A stretch of 64,000 nucleotides of DNA from Agrobacterium arsenijevicii (GTDB lineage Bacteria; Pseudomonadota; Alphaproteobacteria; Rhizobiales; Rhizobiaceae), in contig JWIT01000007.1 in assembly GCA_000949895.1 (NCBI GenBank), positions 124,001 through 188,000 on the forward strand, written 5' to 3'. Shown here in pieces: positions 34,816 through 42,674 of this stretch. The notes beneath the pieces are model-generated. The model was not told the DNA's origin, did not search any database, and was given only the letters and a program-made list of their open reading frames with translations. Each line of letters starts with the position of its first letter. The stretch's first letter is position 1. Position numbers and translations under genes: made by a program.

Positions 34816-35177
34816 GGCGTTCGTCCTCTCAATTGCGATCTGGGCAGCACGCTACACGCCGCAAGACATTTTCTATAGATAAAGTGTACTATTTGAGGGG
34901 CCATTGAGGAAATTCGTTTCCATCTCACGGGCGTTTCACGCTGCTAACAAAATATCCTTTCGGAAATGGCATCATTTTCGAACGAAGCTTCGGCTGCTGA
35001 CCGCGCTCGATGTAGGGCGTCTCCTCGGGAACGGACGGCCAAGGCCCGAAAGTTTTTCTTCTCCTGACAGCAAGGATTTTTAACTCGCGACCGGAACCCC
35101 GGCTGTTACGCTTCCCCGCAATTGCGCCGGACCCGCAAGCCGGCAATCCAACAGACCCAAAAAGAAAAAGTGGCAGC
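34816..35177. other. Divergent intergenic region between DszB-like and DszA-like genes
   Basis: This 362-bp region contains the shared element at 34869-34892. A minus-strand open frame (34925-35287) overlaps the 5' end of the rightward gene, has no family resemblance and is judged spurious. Nothing else was recognised. Confidence 0.55.
34869..34892. promoter_or_regulatory. Shared organosulfur element, copy 6
   Basis: This copy begins TTTTCTATAG and ends TGTACTAT, matching the pattern at both ends with a different middle. It is 54 bp before the DszB-like start and about 285 bp before the rightward DszA-type start. Confidence 0.5.
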
Positions 35178-36485
35178 ATGAGCACGAACAAACGCCGGCT
35201 CAATCTCAATGTCGGCATCAACACCACCGGATACCTCGCCAATGCCTGGAAATACAGGAGCGGCGACCGGCACGATATCAATGACATCGGCTACTACCGG
35301 CGACTAACGGAACTGGCTCACAAAGGCCGGTTCGACGCCGTTTTCCTTTCGGATCATCCGGCATTGCTGACTGACCCGACAAGCCGGCCGTTTCACACCA
35401 TCGATCCGCTCATCCTTTCCACATCGCTTGCCGCACAGGTGCCGGATATCGGGTTCGTGGCGACCGTGTCCTCCACCTATAACTCGCCCTATAATTTTGC
35501 GAGACGAACGCAATCCATCGATATCGTCACGGGCGGTCGGTTGATCGTCAACATCGTCTCCTCCTTCAATCCGAACGTCGCCGCCAATTTCGGCAACGAC
35601 CCGCTGCCGCCGCGCAATGAGCGATATGCCAAAGCCACGGAATTTCTCGATGTCGCGAAAAAGCTCTGGTCGAGCTGGGATCCGCGCCGCGAAGGCGAGA
35701 TACCGGAAGACCGCTTCTGGGATGCGGCGACGGCTGAGACGATCGATCACGAGGGGCAATATTTCCATGTCAAAGGCCCGCTCAACGTGCCCCGCGGACC
35801 ACAGGGCCACCCCGTCATCGCGCAGGCCGGAGCCTCCGAGGGCGGCATCGATCTGGCGGCACGTCATGGCGAGATTATCTATTGCAACATATTGTCCCGT
35901 CCCGCCGGCCAGGCCTTTGGCAAAAAGGTCCGTGACCGCGCAGTGTCTTTCGGCCGCGATCCCTCGGGCATCCGCATCGTTCCCGGCCTCGTCGTCATTC
36001 TCGGCGAGACGCGCGAGGAAGCGCTGCGTAAACACGAACTCTACAGCGGAACCGGCTCGGAAGACGGTCTTCTGGCACGCTTCGCTAAGGAAAACGGTAT
36101 CGATCCCCGCGATTTCGATCCCGACGCGAAACTGGATGGCGAGCGCTTCATTCCCGACCAGAACCGCCAATGGGCAGTAGGCATGGGGCTTGGCCTTTCC
36201 GAACTGCTGACCCATGAAAAGCTCACCGCCCGCGAGGCCGTGCGGCGCTCGGAGGGGCATCACCGGCTGCTACTCGGCACAGCGGAAGAGGTGGCGGACG
36301 ACATCATCGATCTCTGGCAGGACGGAACGGTTGACGGCTACACATTGCAGCCGCCCCGTGCCCCTGACGATATCGCCGAATTCGTCGAACAAGTCGTGCC
36401 GGTGCTGCAAGACCGCGGCGTTTATCCGCGCGAATACGAAGGCACGACCATACGCGAGAGATACGGCCTGCCACAACCGGACTGA
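35178..36485 (+). CDS. DszA/NtaA-family LLM flavin monooxygenase
   Basis: This 435-residue protein of the NtaA/SnaA/DszA family shows NVGINTTGYLANAWKYRSGDRHD, FDAVFLSDHPALL, ATVSSTYNSPYNFARRTQSIDIVTGGRLIVNIVSSF, LNVPRGPQGHPVIAQAGASEGG and the C-terminal VVPVLQDRGVYPREYEGTTIRERYGLP, which resembles the end of DszA. It would oxidise a sulfone or amine using FMNH2. Its ATG at 35178 has only a weak purine-rich site. It is divergent from the DszB-like operon, so the two reactions, sulfone to sulfinate and sulfinate to sulfite, are encoded back to back. Confidence 0.9.
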   Translation: MSTNKRRLNLNVGINTTGYLANAWKYRSGDRHDINDIGYYRRLTELAHKGRFDAVFLSDHPALLTDPTSRPFHTIDPLILSTSLAAQVPDIGFVATVSSTYNSPYNFARRTQSIDIVTGGRLIVNIVSSFNPNVAANFGNDPLPPRNERYAKATEFLDVAKKLWSSWDPRREGEIPEDRFWDAATAETIDHEGQYFHVKGPLNVPRGPQGHPVIAQAGASEGGIDLAARHGEIIYCNILSRPAGQAFGKKVRDRAVSFGRDPSGIRIVPGLVVILGETREEALRKHELYSGTGSEDGLLARFAKENGIDPRDFDPDAKLDGERFIPDQNRQWAVGMGLGLSELLTHEKLTAREAVRRSEGHHRLLLGTAEEVADDIIDLWQDGTVDGYTLQPPRAPDDIAEFVEQVVPVLQDRGVYPREYEGTTIRERYGLPQPD

Positions 36486-36500
36486 TGCTGTTCCCGTCGT

Positions 36501-36533
36501 TCGCCATTCCGACGCTCGGCGCAGGAATGGCGA
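36501..36533. terminator. Stem-loop between convergent monooxygenase genes
   Basis: TCGCCATTCC (36501-36510) pairs perfectly with GGAATGGCGA (36524-36533). It lies between the ends of the genes at 35178 and 36547 and may end both transcripts. No long T-run follows. Confidence 0.45.
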
Positions 36534-36546
36534 CGTTGTAACGACG

Positions 36547-37584
36547 CTATTGAGCTGTCGCCACTTTCAAAACCGGTCGCCCGCCGGAAAGCTGCGGCAC
36601 GACGGACGCGAAATCCGTCACGATCTGGCGATAGTCTTCCGGCTGGAATTCATAGGGCAATTCCAGACGGAATTCCGAAACATGCGGCAGAACGGGATCG
36701 CGCGACAGCTTCTCCAGAATTTCATCCGTCGTCCCGACGATATCAGGCAGAAAAAGCGTGCGGCGCGCACCATGCGGCGTATGCGTGCGCTTGTCGCGCT
36801 CGGCCGCGAATTCCGCATAACGGCGGCGTGTCGTCGGGCTGGCGCTGTCCGTTGGCAGGATCACGCGACCAAGTGCGACGCGCGGCTGGCGCTCATGCGC
36901 CCATTCCTGCCGGAAGCGGGCAACGAGGGCCGCCTGCGCCGTCAGAAAATCATCGGTATTTTCACCGCTGACAATGTTGCCGGTCAGGAGATTGAAGCCC
37001 GCCTTCCCCGCCCAGCGCGCGGAATTCTGCGATCCGCCGCCATACCACAGCCGGTCGGTCAACCCCTTGGCGAAGGGCCGAAGGCGCGGCACCTGCGCGC
37101 CCGCTGCATTGCCCGCCTCCGTTTCGCTGGACAGCGGTTCCGATCTCAAGGCCCTGGCGAGCTTCTCGGCACGGGCATGGCTATAATCCGCATCGGGCGC
37201 CGTATCGACATAATCCGAAATCAGATGGGCGAAGGGCGGCGCGCCAACAGAGACCCCAACATTCAACCGTCCGTGTGACAACACATCCACGGTGGCGAGA
37301 TCTTCGGCCAGCCTGAACGGGTTTTCATAACCCAGTTGAATGACGGCGGTGCCGAGCCCAATCCGCTTCGTGCGCTGCGACGCCGCCGCGAGAAAGGTGG
37401 CGGCCGAGGACACGCCTCGTTCCAGATGGCGCTGACGAACCCAGGCGCTGTCATAACCCAGCGCCTCCCCGGCTTCGAAAAGCTGCAGGGTTTCTTCCAG
37501 CCCCAACGCAGGGTCATCATCGTGATAGTTGCCGGGAACCAGAAAAGCGAAATGGGAGATATGAGAAAGGGGCATGGTGTGCAT
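36547..37584 (-). CDS. LLM class flavin-dependent oxidoreductase
   Basis: This 345-residue luciferase-like protein opens with ISHFAFLVPGNYHDDDPALGLEETLQLFEAGEALGYDSAWVRQRH. KRIGLGTAVIQLGYENPFRLAEDLATVDVLSHGRLNVGVSVG is the typical core, followed by LWYGGGSQNSARWAGKAGFNLL. It is distinct from the DszA and SsuD types, and its substrate cannot be inferred beyond context. The start is either the ATG at 37584 or the one at 37575; neither has a clear ribosome site. It is transcribed alone, with a possible shared element about 160 bp upstream. Confidence 0.83.
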   Translation of the reverse strand: MHTMPLSHISHFAFLVPGNYHDDDPALGLEETLQLFEAGEALGYDSAWVRQRHLERGVSSAATFLAAASQRTKRIGLGTAVIQLGYENPFRLAEDLATVDVLSHGRLNVGVSVGAPPFAHLISDYVDTAPDADYSHARAEKLARALRSEPLSSETEAGNAAGAQVPRLRPFAKGLTDRLWYGGGSQNSARWAGKAGFNLLTGNIVSGENTDDFLTAQAALVARFRQEWAHERQPRVALGRVILPTDSASPTTRRRYAEFAAERDKRTHTPHGARRTLFLPDIVGTTDEILEKLSRDPVLPHVSEFRLELPYEFQPEDYRQIVTDFASVVPQLSGGRPVLKVATAQ

Positions 37585-37745
37585 CCGGGAATGATTGTTG
37601 AGGCAAGATGAAGCTCAGGCAGCGCAGGTGCGGCCGTCATCCCGTGCCGCGCATACGCAAGATAGAATGCACGATGACGGGCATCGCTGGCGCGGCATGG
37701 TCTTTTATAGTCCCGGCGATTTTTGAAAGATCGTTGCGCGATTCA

Positions 37746-37769
37746 GTAATCTACTAAAATTATGGATTA
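37746..37769 (-). promoter_or_regulatory. Shared organosulfur element, copy 7 (weak)
   Basis: On the minus strand TAATCCATAATTTTAGTAG resembles copy 5 (TTCCATAAAATTAGT). The right half is poor. It lies about 160 bp upstream of the LLM gene at 36547. Confidence 0.3.
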
Positions 37770-37864
37770 ATCCGCAAAGGCACTCGCTTTATCCCCCACT
37801 CCCTCCTTGCCAAAAAGCGCAGACATATCGAGCACCGCGCAAATGCCCTTGATTTCCCTCCCCA

Positions 37865-37912
37865 ACATGTAATACAGATTATCGTACATGTTGACAAATA
37901 ATGCAGACATGT
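37865..37912. promoter_or_regulatory. Three ACATGT hexamers at exact 21-bp spacing
   Basis: ACATGT occurs at 37865-37870, 37886-37891 and 37907-37912, so start-to-start spacing is 21 and 21 bp, two helical turns. A TTGACA lies at 37891. The array ends 51 bp before the enolase gene start. It looks like a multi-site operator, perhaps for the FadR-type regulator at 46419 (inference). Confidence 0.55.
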
Positions 37913-37963
37913 ATGACATTGCAGCAACCACGAACGCTGCGATACCTGCATGAGGGAGGAATT

Positions 37964-39112
37964 ATGATCATCACTGACGTCGAGGTCCGTGTTTTCCGCA
38001 CGACGACCCGTCGGCACTCGGACAGTGCCGGTCACGCGCATCCGGGTCCGGCGCATCAGGTGGAACAGGCCATGCTGACCATCCGCACGGAAGACGGTCA
38101 GGAGGGACATTCCTTCACCGCACCGGAGATCGTTCGCCCGCATGTCATCGAAAAATTCGTCAAGAAGGTGCTGATCGGCGAGGATCATCGCGATCGGGAA
38201 CGCCTGTGGCAGGACCTTGCCCACTGGCAACGCGGCTCGGCGGCGCAGCTGACGGACCGCACGCTGGCGGTGGTGGACTGCGCGCTCTGGGACCTTGCCG
38301 GCCGCTCGCTCGGCCAACCTGTATACAAGTTGATCGGCGGTTATCGCGACAAGGTGCTCGCTTATGGCTCCATCATGTGCGGCGACGAGCTGGAAGGCGG
38401 ACTTGCGACGCCGGAAGACTACGGCCGATTTGCCGAAACGCTGGTGAAGCGCGGCTACAAGGGCATCAAACTTCACACCTGGATGCCGCCCGTCAGCTGG
38501 GCGCCGGATGTGAAGATGGACCTCAAGGCCTGCGCGGCTGTGCGCGAGGCGGTCGGCCCCGATATCCGCCTGATGATCGACGCCTTTCACTGGTATTCCC
38601 GCACCGATGCGCTGGCGCTGGGGCGCGGCCTTGAAAAGCTCGGCTTCGACTGGATCGAGGAGCCGATGGATGAGCAATCGCTCTCCTCCTACAAGTGGCT
38701 CTCCGACAATCTCGATATTCCCGTCGTCGGCCCGGAAAGTGCGGCCGGCAAGCACTGGCACCGGGCAGAATGGATCAAGGCCGGCGCCTGCGATATTCTT
38801 CGCACCGGCGTTAACGATGTCGGCGGCATCACGCCGGCGCTCAAGACCATGCATCTGGCCGAAGCCTTCGGTATGGAGTGCGAGGTGCATGGCAACACGG
38901 CCATGAACCTGCATGTGGTCGCTGCCACCAAGAATTGCCGGTGGTATGAACGCGGCCTGCTGCACCCCTTCCTCGAATATGATGACGGCCACGACTATCT
39001 GAAGTCGCTGTCCGACCCGATGGATCGCGACGGCTTCGTCAATGTTCCCGACCGGCCGGGCCTTGGCGAGGATATCGATTTCACCTTCATCGACAATAAC
39101 CGAGTGAGGTAA
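37964..39112 (+). CDS. Mandelate racemase/muconate lactonizing enzyme-family protein (enolase superfamily)
   Basis: This 382-residue enzyme has the metal-binding triad of the enolase superfamily: Asp206 in RLMIDAFHW, Glu232 in DWIEEPMDE and Glu258 in VVGPESAAG. Candidate bases are Lys169 and His171 in GIKLHTW, and His309 in CEVHGNTAM with Asp285 before it, as in the mandelate racemase subgroup. It probably abstracts a proton next to a carboxylate to dehydrate or epimerise a sugar acid or similar compound. The start at 37964 has GGGAGGA three bases upstream. It leads an operon with an SGNH hydrolase and a binding protein. The substrate is not identified. Confidence 0.9.
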   Translation: MIITDVEVRVFRTTTRRHSDSAGHAHPGPAHQVEQAMLTIRTEDGQEGHSFTAPEIVRPHVIEKFVKKVLIGEDHRDRERLWQDLAHWQRGSAAQLTDRTLAVVDCALWDLAGRSLGQPVYKLIGGYRDKVLAYGSIMCGDELEGGLATPEDYGRFAETLVKRGYKGIKLHTWMPPVSWAPDVKMDLKACAAVREAVGPDIRLMIDAFHWYSRTDALALGRGLEKLGFDWIEEPMDEQSLSSYKWLSDNLDIPVVGPESAAGKHWHRAEWIKAGACDILRTGVNDVGGITPALKTMHLAEAFGMECEVHGNTAMNLHVVAATKNCRWYERGLLHPFLEYDDGHDYLKSLSDPMDRDGFVNVPDRPGLGEDIDFTFIDNNRVR

Positions 39113-39118
39113 GGAGCG

Positions 39119-39748
39119 ATGAAAACCGTGCTCGCCTTTGGAGACAGCCTCACATGGGGCGCAGACCCGGTAACGGGTCTCCGCCACCGGCCTGAGCATC
39201 GCTGGCCGGAGGTGCTGGAAGCCGAGCTTTCCGGAAAGGCGAGGGTTCATGCCGAAGGGCTTGGCGGGCGCACCACTTGTTATGATGACCATGCCGGTCC
39301 CGCCTGCCGCAACGGTGCACGCGCGCTTGAAGTCGCGCTTTCGTGCCACATGCCGCTTGATCTCGTCATCGTCATGCTCGGCACCAACGACATCAAGCCG
39401 GTGCATGGCGGGCGCGCGGAAGCCGCCGTTTCGGGCATGCGCCGGCTGGCGCAAATCGTCGAGACCTTCATCTACAAGCCGCGAGAGGCGGTGCCGAAAC
39501 TTCTGATCGTTGCACCGCCGCCCTGTGTTGCAGGCCCGGGCGGAGAGCCCGCAGGCGGTCGCGATATCGAACAATCACTGCGGCTTGCGCCGCTTTACCG
39601 CAAACTTGCCGCCGAACTTGGGCATGACTTCTTCGATGCCGGATCGGTCGCCAGTGCCTCGCCAGTGGATGGCGTGCATCTGGAAGCGCCGGCAACGGCC
39701 GCGATCGGCCGGGCGCTCGCCGCTCCGGTCAGGGACATTCTTGGCTGA
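39119..39748 (+). CDS. SGNH/GDSL-family esterase
   Basis: This 209-residue hydrolase has all four SGNH blocks: Ser10 in FGDSLTWGAD, the Gly in EGLGGRTT, Asn in LGTNDIKP and the Asp-x-x-His in DGVHLEAP. It resembles the arylesterase-type group found in rhizobia. It is cytoplasmic, with no signal. AGGAG lies before the ATG, 6 bp after the enolase-family gene. In this operon it may remove an ester or acyl group from the imported compound before the enolase-superfamily enzyme acts (inference). Confidence 0.9.
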   Translation: MKTVLAFGDSLTWGADPVTGLRHRPEHRWPEVLEAELSGKARVHAEGLGGRTTCYDDHAGPACRNGARALEVALSCHMPLDLVIVMLGTNDIKPVHGGRAEAAVSGMRRLAQIVETFIYKPREAVPKLLIVAPPPCVAGPGGEPAGGRDIEQSLRLAPLYRKLAAELGHDFFDAGSVASASPVDGVHLEAPATAAIGRALAAPVRDILG

Positions 39749-39826
39749 TCACGCGAAGCCTGTGGAGGAACAGACGCGCGGATCGAAACGTGGAAGGCCG
39801 TATGAACCGGCCGTATGGGAGGAAAA

Positions 39827-41425
39827 ATGAGACATCTTCTTGCAACTGCCGCATTGGGCGCACTGCTGATCGGCGCCGTGCCGCTCAGCGTTTTTGCCGA
39901 AACACCGAAGGACCAGCTCATTGTCGCCACGACTATGAGCAATATCCTGACCCTTGATCCCGCCGCCATTACCGGCCGTGAGACGGTGCAGGTTCTGAAC
40001 AATATCTACGACACGCTGGTCGTGCTTTCGCCGGAAGATCGCAGCGTCCAGCCCCGCCTTGCTGAACGTTGGGAAATCGCCGAGGACCGGAAATCGATCC
40101 GTTTCCACCTGCGCAGCGATGCCAAATTCGCCTCCGGCAACGCCGTGACGGCAAAAGACGTGGTATGGAGCCTGAAACGCCTGCTCGCCCGCAATCTGGC
40201 GCAGTCGTCTTTCCTCAAAACGCGCGGTTTCAAGCTGGAGGATGCCGACAAGCTCTTCGTTGCCGAAAACGACCAGACCTTCGTGCTCAATATTCCAAAG
40301 CCTGATGATCCCAATCTGCTGCTGATGATCCTTGCGCAGAATGGTCCGGGCTCGATCATCGACAGCCAGACGGCGCTTGCCAATGAAAAGGATGGCGATC
40401 TCGGTGGCGCATGGCTGACACTGAATTCCGCCGGTTCAGGCCCTTTCAAGCTGACCCAGTGGAAGTCCAACGAATATATCATCCTCACCCGCAACGACGA
40501 TTATTGGGGTGAAAAAGCCAAGATGAAGCGCGTGCTGATGCGCCATCTGCCGGAATCGCAATCGCAGCGCCTGATGCTGGAAAAGGGCGATATCGATGTC
40601 GCCTATTCCCTGCAGGCGCCGGACCTGAAGTCGCTCGAAGCCGACAAGGCCATCGCCATCGAATCCACACCCGGCTCCGGTTTTTATTACCTCAGCGTTT
40701 CGATGAAGGACGAGAAATTCGCGAACAAGAAGGTGCGCGAGGCCCTGCGTTACCTGATCGATTACGAAGGTCTCGACAAGGCGGTCATGCCCTATTACGG
40801 CAAGCTGCATCAGCGTTCTCTCAGCACCGGCGTGATGGGCGCGCTGCCGGATCAGGGCTACAAGCTCGATATAGCAAAAGCCAAGGCGCTTCTGGCTGAA
40901 GCCGGTTATCCAAACGGTTTCAAGACGACTCTACGCGTGCTTTCGGAAGACCCCTTCATGAAAGCGGCAACGGCAATCCAGAATACGCTGGCCCAGGCCG
41001 GCATCCAGGCCGAGTTGATCAGCGGCTCCGGTGACCAGATTTACGGCGCCATGCGCGAGCGCAACTTCGAACTGCTTCTCGGCCGTGGCGGCGGTGGCCA
41101 GCAACCGCATCCGGACAACAATCTGCGCTCCATCGCCTATAATCCGAACAATGCGGACGACGCCAAGCTCACCAATTACCAGAGCTGGCGCACGAGCTTC
41201 TTCGATGAAAAGTTGAACAAGATGATCGAGGCAGCGCTTGTCGAGCGCGATGTGGCGAAACAGACGAAGCTCTACGAGGACTTGCAGGCCTATATGGACG
41301 AGATCGTCATGTCCATTCAGCCCTTCTCGGAAGTCATCGACACCGCCGCCTTCCGCAGCGACATCAAGGGCATGATCGTCAGCCCCTGGCTTTCGCGCTT
41401 TGAAGAGGTGAGCAAGGAGCGGTAA
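39827..41425 (+). CDS. Peptide/nickel-type ABC transporter substrate-binding protein (family 5)
   Basis: This 532-residue periplasmic receptor has a cleavable signal (MRHLLATAALGALLIGAVPLSVFAE). TLDPAAITGRETVQVLNNIYDTLVVLSPEDRSVQPRLAERWE and FHLRSDAKFASGNAVTAKDVVWSLKRL are family 5 motifs. It lacks the FDPT.GVQRLYWS segment of the three sulfur-island receptors and is a separate lineage. The start at 39827 has GGGAGG upstream. It is the last gene of the plus-strand operon; the matching permease and ATPase genes lie in the facing minus-strand operon (41916-45424). A good terminator follows at 41556. Confidence 0.92.
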   Translation: MRHLLATAALGALLIGAVPLSVFAETPKDQLIVATTMSNILTLDPAAITGRETVQVLNNIYDTLVVLSPEDRSVQPRLAERWEIAEDRKSIRFHLRSDAKFASGNAVTAKDVVWSLKRLLARNLAQSSFLKTRGFKLEDADKLFVAENDQTFVLNIPKPDDPNLLLMILAQNGPGSIIDSQTALANEKDGDLGGAWLTLNSAGSGPFKLTQWKSNEYIILTRNDDYWGEKAKMKRVLMRHLPESQSQRLMLEKGDIDVAYSLQAPDLKSLEADKAIAIESTPGSGFYYLSVSMKDEKFANKKVREALRYLIDYEGLDKAVMPYYGKLHQRSLSTGVMGALPDQGYKLDIAKAKALLAEAGYPNGFKTTLRVLSEDPFMKAATAIQNTLAQAGIQAELISGSGDQIYGAMRERNFELLLGRGGGGQQPHPDNNLRSIAYNPNNADDAKLTNYQSWRTSFFDEKLNKMIEAALVERDVAKQTKLYEDLQAYMDEIVMSIQPFSEVIDTAAFRSDIKGMIVSPWLSRFEEVSKER

Positions 41426-41440
41426 GGCATCCCCGCTCCC

Positions 41441-41520
41441 CGTCATCCTCGGGCTCGACCCGAGGATCCATGGCTCCAACCGTCTATGGATCCTCGCCTC
41501 AAGGGCGAGGATGACGGCGG
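41441..41520. repeat. Palindromic intergenic repeat
   Basis: Outer arms CCGTCATCCTCG and CGAGGATGACGG enclose smaller hairpins (CCTCGGG-ctcga-CCCGAGG; GGATCCAT...ATGGATCC). It is of the same type as the unit at 28625-28724. Confidence 0.65.
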
Positions 41521-41555
41521 AGGGAAGCGAAGATAACGGTGAAGAAACAATACCC

Positions 41556-41582
41556 AAGGCGCGGCTAACCCCGCGCCTTTTT
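41556..41582 (+). terminator. Rho-independent terminator of the enolase/SGNH/binding-protein operon
   Basis: AAGGCGCGG (41556-41564) pairs with CCGCGCCTT (41571-41579), followed by a T-run to 41582. It lies 130 bp past the end of the binding-protein gene. Confidence 0.85.
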
Positions 41583-41639
41583 GCTGGCAACAAAGCGTGG
41601 CGGAGCCAATGCGTTCGGCGAAAGCGGAGCATCCGCACT

Positions 41640-41762
41640 CCGTCACCCCAGACTTGATCCGGGGTCTGTGCGATCAAGCCCTTGATCGCGAAAGAGTCCT
41701 TTCACGGCACAGACGCGCCGTGGCTGGATGCCGGATCAAGTCCGGCCTGACGGAAGAGAAGG
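41640..41762. repeat. Palindromic intergenic repeat, second type
   Basis: The outer segments CCGTCACCCCAGACTTGATC and GATCAAGTCCGGCCTGACGG are imperfect inverted copies, with TGATCCGG / CCGGATCA within. The central part has further short dyads. It resembles rhizobial palindromic repeats but is less regular than the 41441 unit. Confidence 0.55.
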
Positions 41763-41823
41763 TCTCGTCCTTTGTGAGCAGCCTAGGCGCAGTTGGCGGC
41801 CCGCCATCCCGCCCAAGCCATCC

Positions 41824-41854
41824 AAAAAAAATGCCCGACACTGAAGGCCGGGCA
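41824..41854 (-). terminator. Rho-independent terminator of the 45424-to-41916 transporter operon
   Basis: On the minus strand TGCCCG, an 11-base loop and CGGGCA are followed directly by eight T residues. It lies about 60 bp past the end of the DppF-type gene. Confidence 0.85.
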
Positions 41855-41915
41855 AGGAAGGAGGATTTTATTATTCGTGACGCCCCAGAGGAGGACGATC
41901 ACGCTTTGGGAGGTG

Positions 41916-42674
41916 TCATGCGCCTTCATATTCGAGCGAGGCGCCGATCAGTTCGCGCGCATAGGGATGTGTCGCGCCATTGCCGGCGATGGCGTCGCGC
42001 GGCAGGATTTCGGTGATTTCACCGCGCAGCATCACGGCGAAGCGATCACACATGTGGTCGACCACGGCGAGATCGTGCGTCACCATGATATAGGTGAAGC
42101 CGCGTTCTTCGCGCAGGCGCTGCAACAGGTTGAGGATTTCCGCCTGCACCGAGACATCAAGCGCCGAGGTCGGCTCGTCGAGTAGAAGCAGCGACGGCTC
42201 GAGGATCAATGCGCGGGCAATCGCCACGCGCTGCCGTTGGCCGCCGGAGAGCTGATGCGGGAAGCGGTCCAGGAACGACACCGGTAGGCCGACATCCGTG
42301 ATGACCTTGCGCATGCGCTCTTCGCGGTCACCCAGCTTGTGGATAGCGAGCGATTCCCCAAGAACGGTGCGCACCGACTGGCGCGGATGCAGCGAGCCGT
42401 AGGGATCCTGAAACACCATCTGCAAGGTCCGGCATCGCTCGATCAGCGGCATGTCACGGACCGACCTGCCATTGATGAGGATTTCGCCGCTCCAGAAATC
42501 ATTCAGCATCGATACGCAGCGCAACACAGTGGATTTGCCCGAACCGCTTTCGCCGACCAGCCCGAAACACTCGCCCGGCTCGACACGGAAGGAAACCGAA
42601 GGCAGCACTTTCAGCGCCGTGTGGCCGCTGCCGAAGGTGATGGAGAGATCGCGGGTTTCAACGGAAACGGCCAT
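41916..42674 (-). CDS. ABC transporter ATPase, DppF/OppF type
   Basis: This 252-residue ATPase has Walker A GESGSGKST, QDPYGSLHPRQSV, signature LSGGQRQRV and Walker [13 protein letters not shown], with the H-loop in VTHDLAVV. It lacks the C-terminal cysteine block seen in longer DppF proteins and is short for the type. The start at 42674 overlaps the upstream stop by one base (TAATG). It is the last gene of the transporter operon and is followed by a terminator. It works with the 42674-43510 ATPase. Confidence 0.92.
   Translation of the reverse strand: MAVSVETRDLSITFGSGHTALKVLPSVSFRVEPGECFGLVGESGSGKSTVLRCVSMLNDFWSGEILINGRSVRDMPLIERCRTLQMVFQDPYGSLHPRQSVRTVLGESLAIHKLGDREERMRKVITDVGLPVSFLDRFPHQLSGGQRQRVAIARALILEPSLLLLDEPTSALDVSVQAEILNLLQRLREERGFTYIMVTHDLAVVDHMCDRFAVMLRGEITEILPRDAIAGNGATHPYARELIGASLEYEGA

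Larger units (their letters stand above)
37585..37963. other. Divergent intergenic region between LLM and enolase-superfamily genes
   Basis: This 379-bp region holds a hairpin-forming repeat remnant near 37630-37685, a weak copy of the shared element (37746-37769) and three phased ACATGT hexamers (37865-37912). A minus-strand open frame through here into 39574 is the shadow of the enolase gene. Confidence 0.55.
41426..41915. other. Intergenic region with repeats and two terminators
   Basis: This 490-bp region separates convergent operons. It contains a palindromic repeat (41441-41520), a plus-strand terminator (41556-41582), a second palindromic repeat (41640-41762) and a minus-strand terminator (41824-41854). 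No gene is supported. Confidence 0.65.

Noticed and set aside
34925..35287. 120-codon minus-strand frame with a lipoprotein-like start
   Set aside because: The possible signal sequence (LSRRLFVLMLPLFLFGSVGLPAC) drew attention, but it overlaps the start of the DszA-type gene by 110 bp, has no ribosome site and its remainder has no similarity to anything recognised.
37760..39574. 604-codon open frame on the minus strand
   Set aside because: It lies antisense over the enolase-superfamily and SGNH hydrolase genes, both of which show clear active-site motifs. High GC leaves the complementary frame open. It has no recognisable domain.
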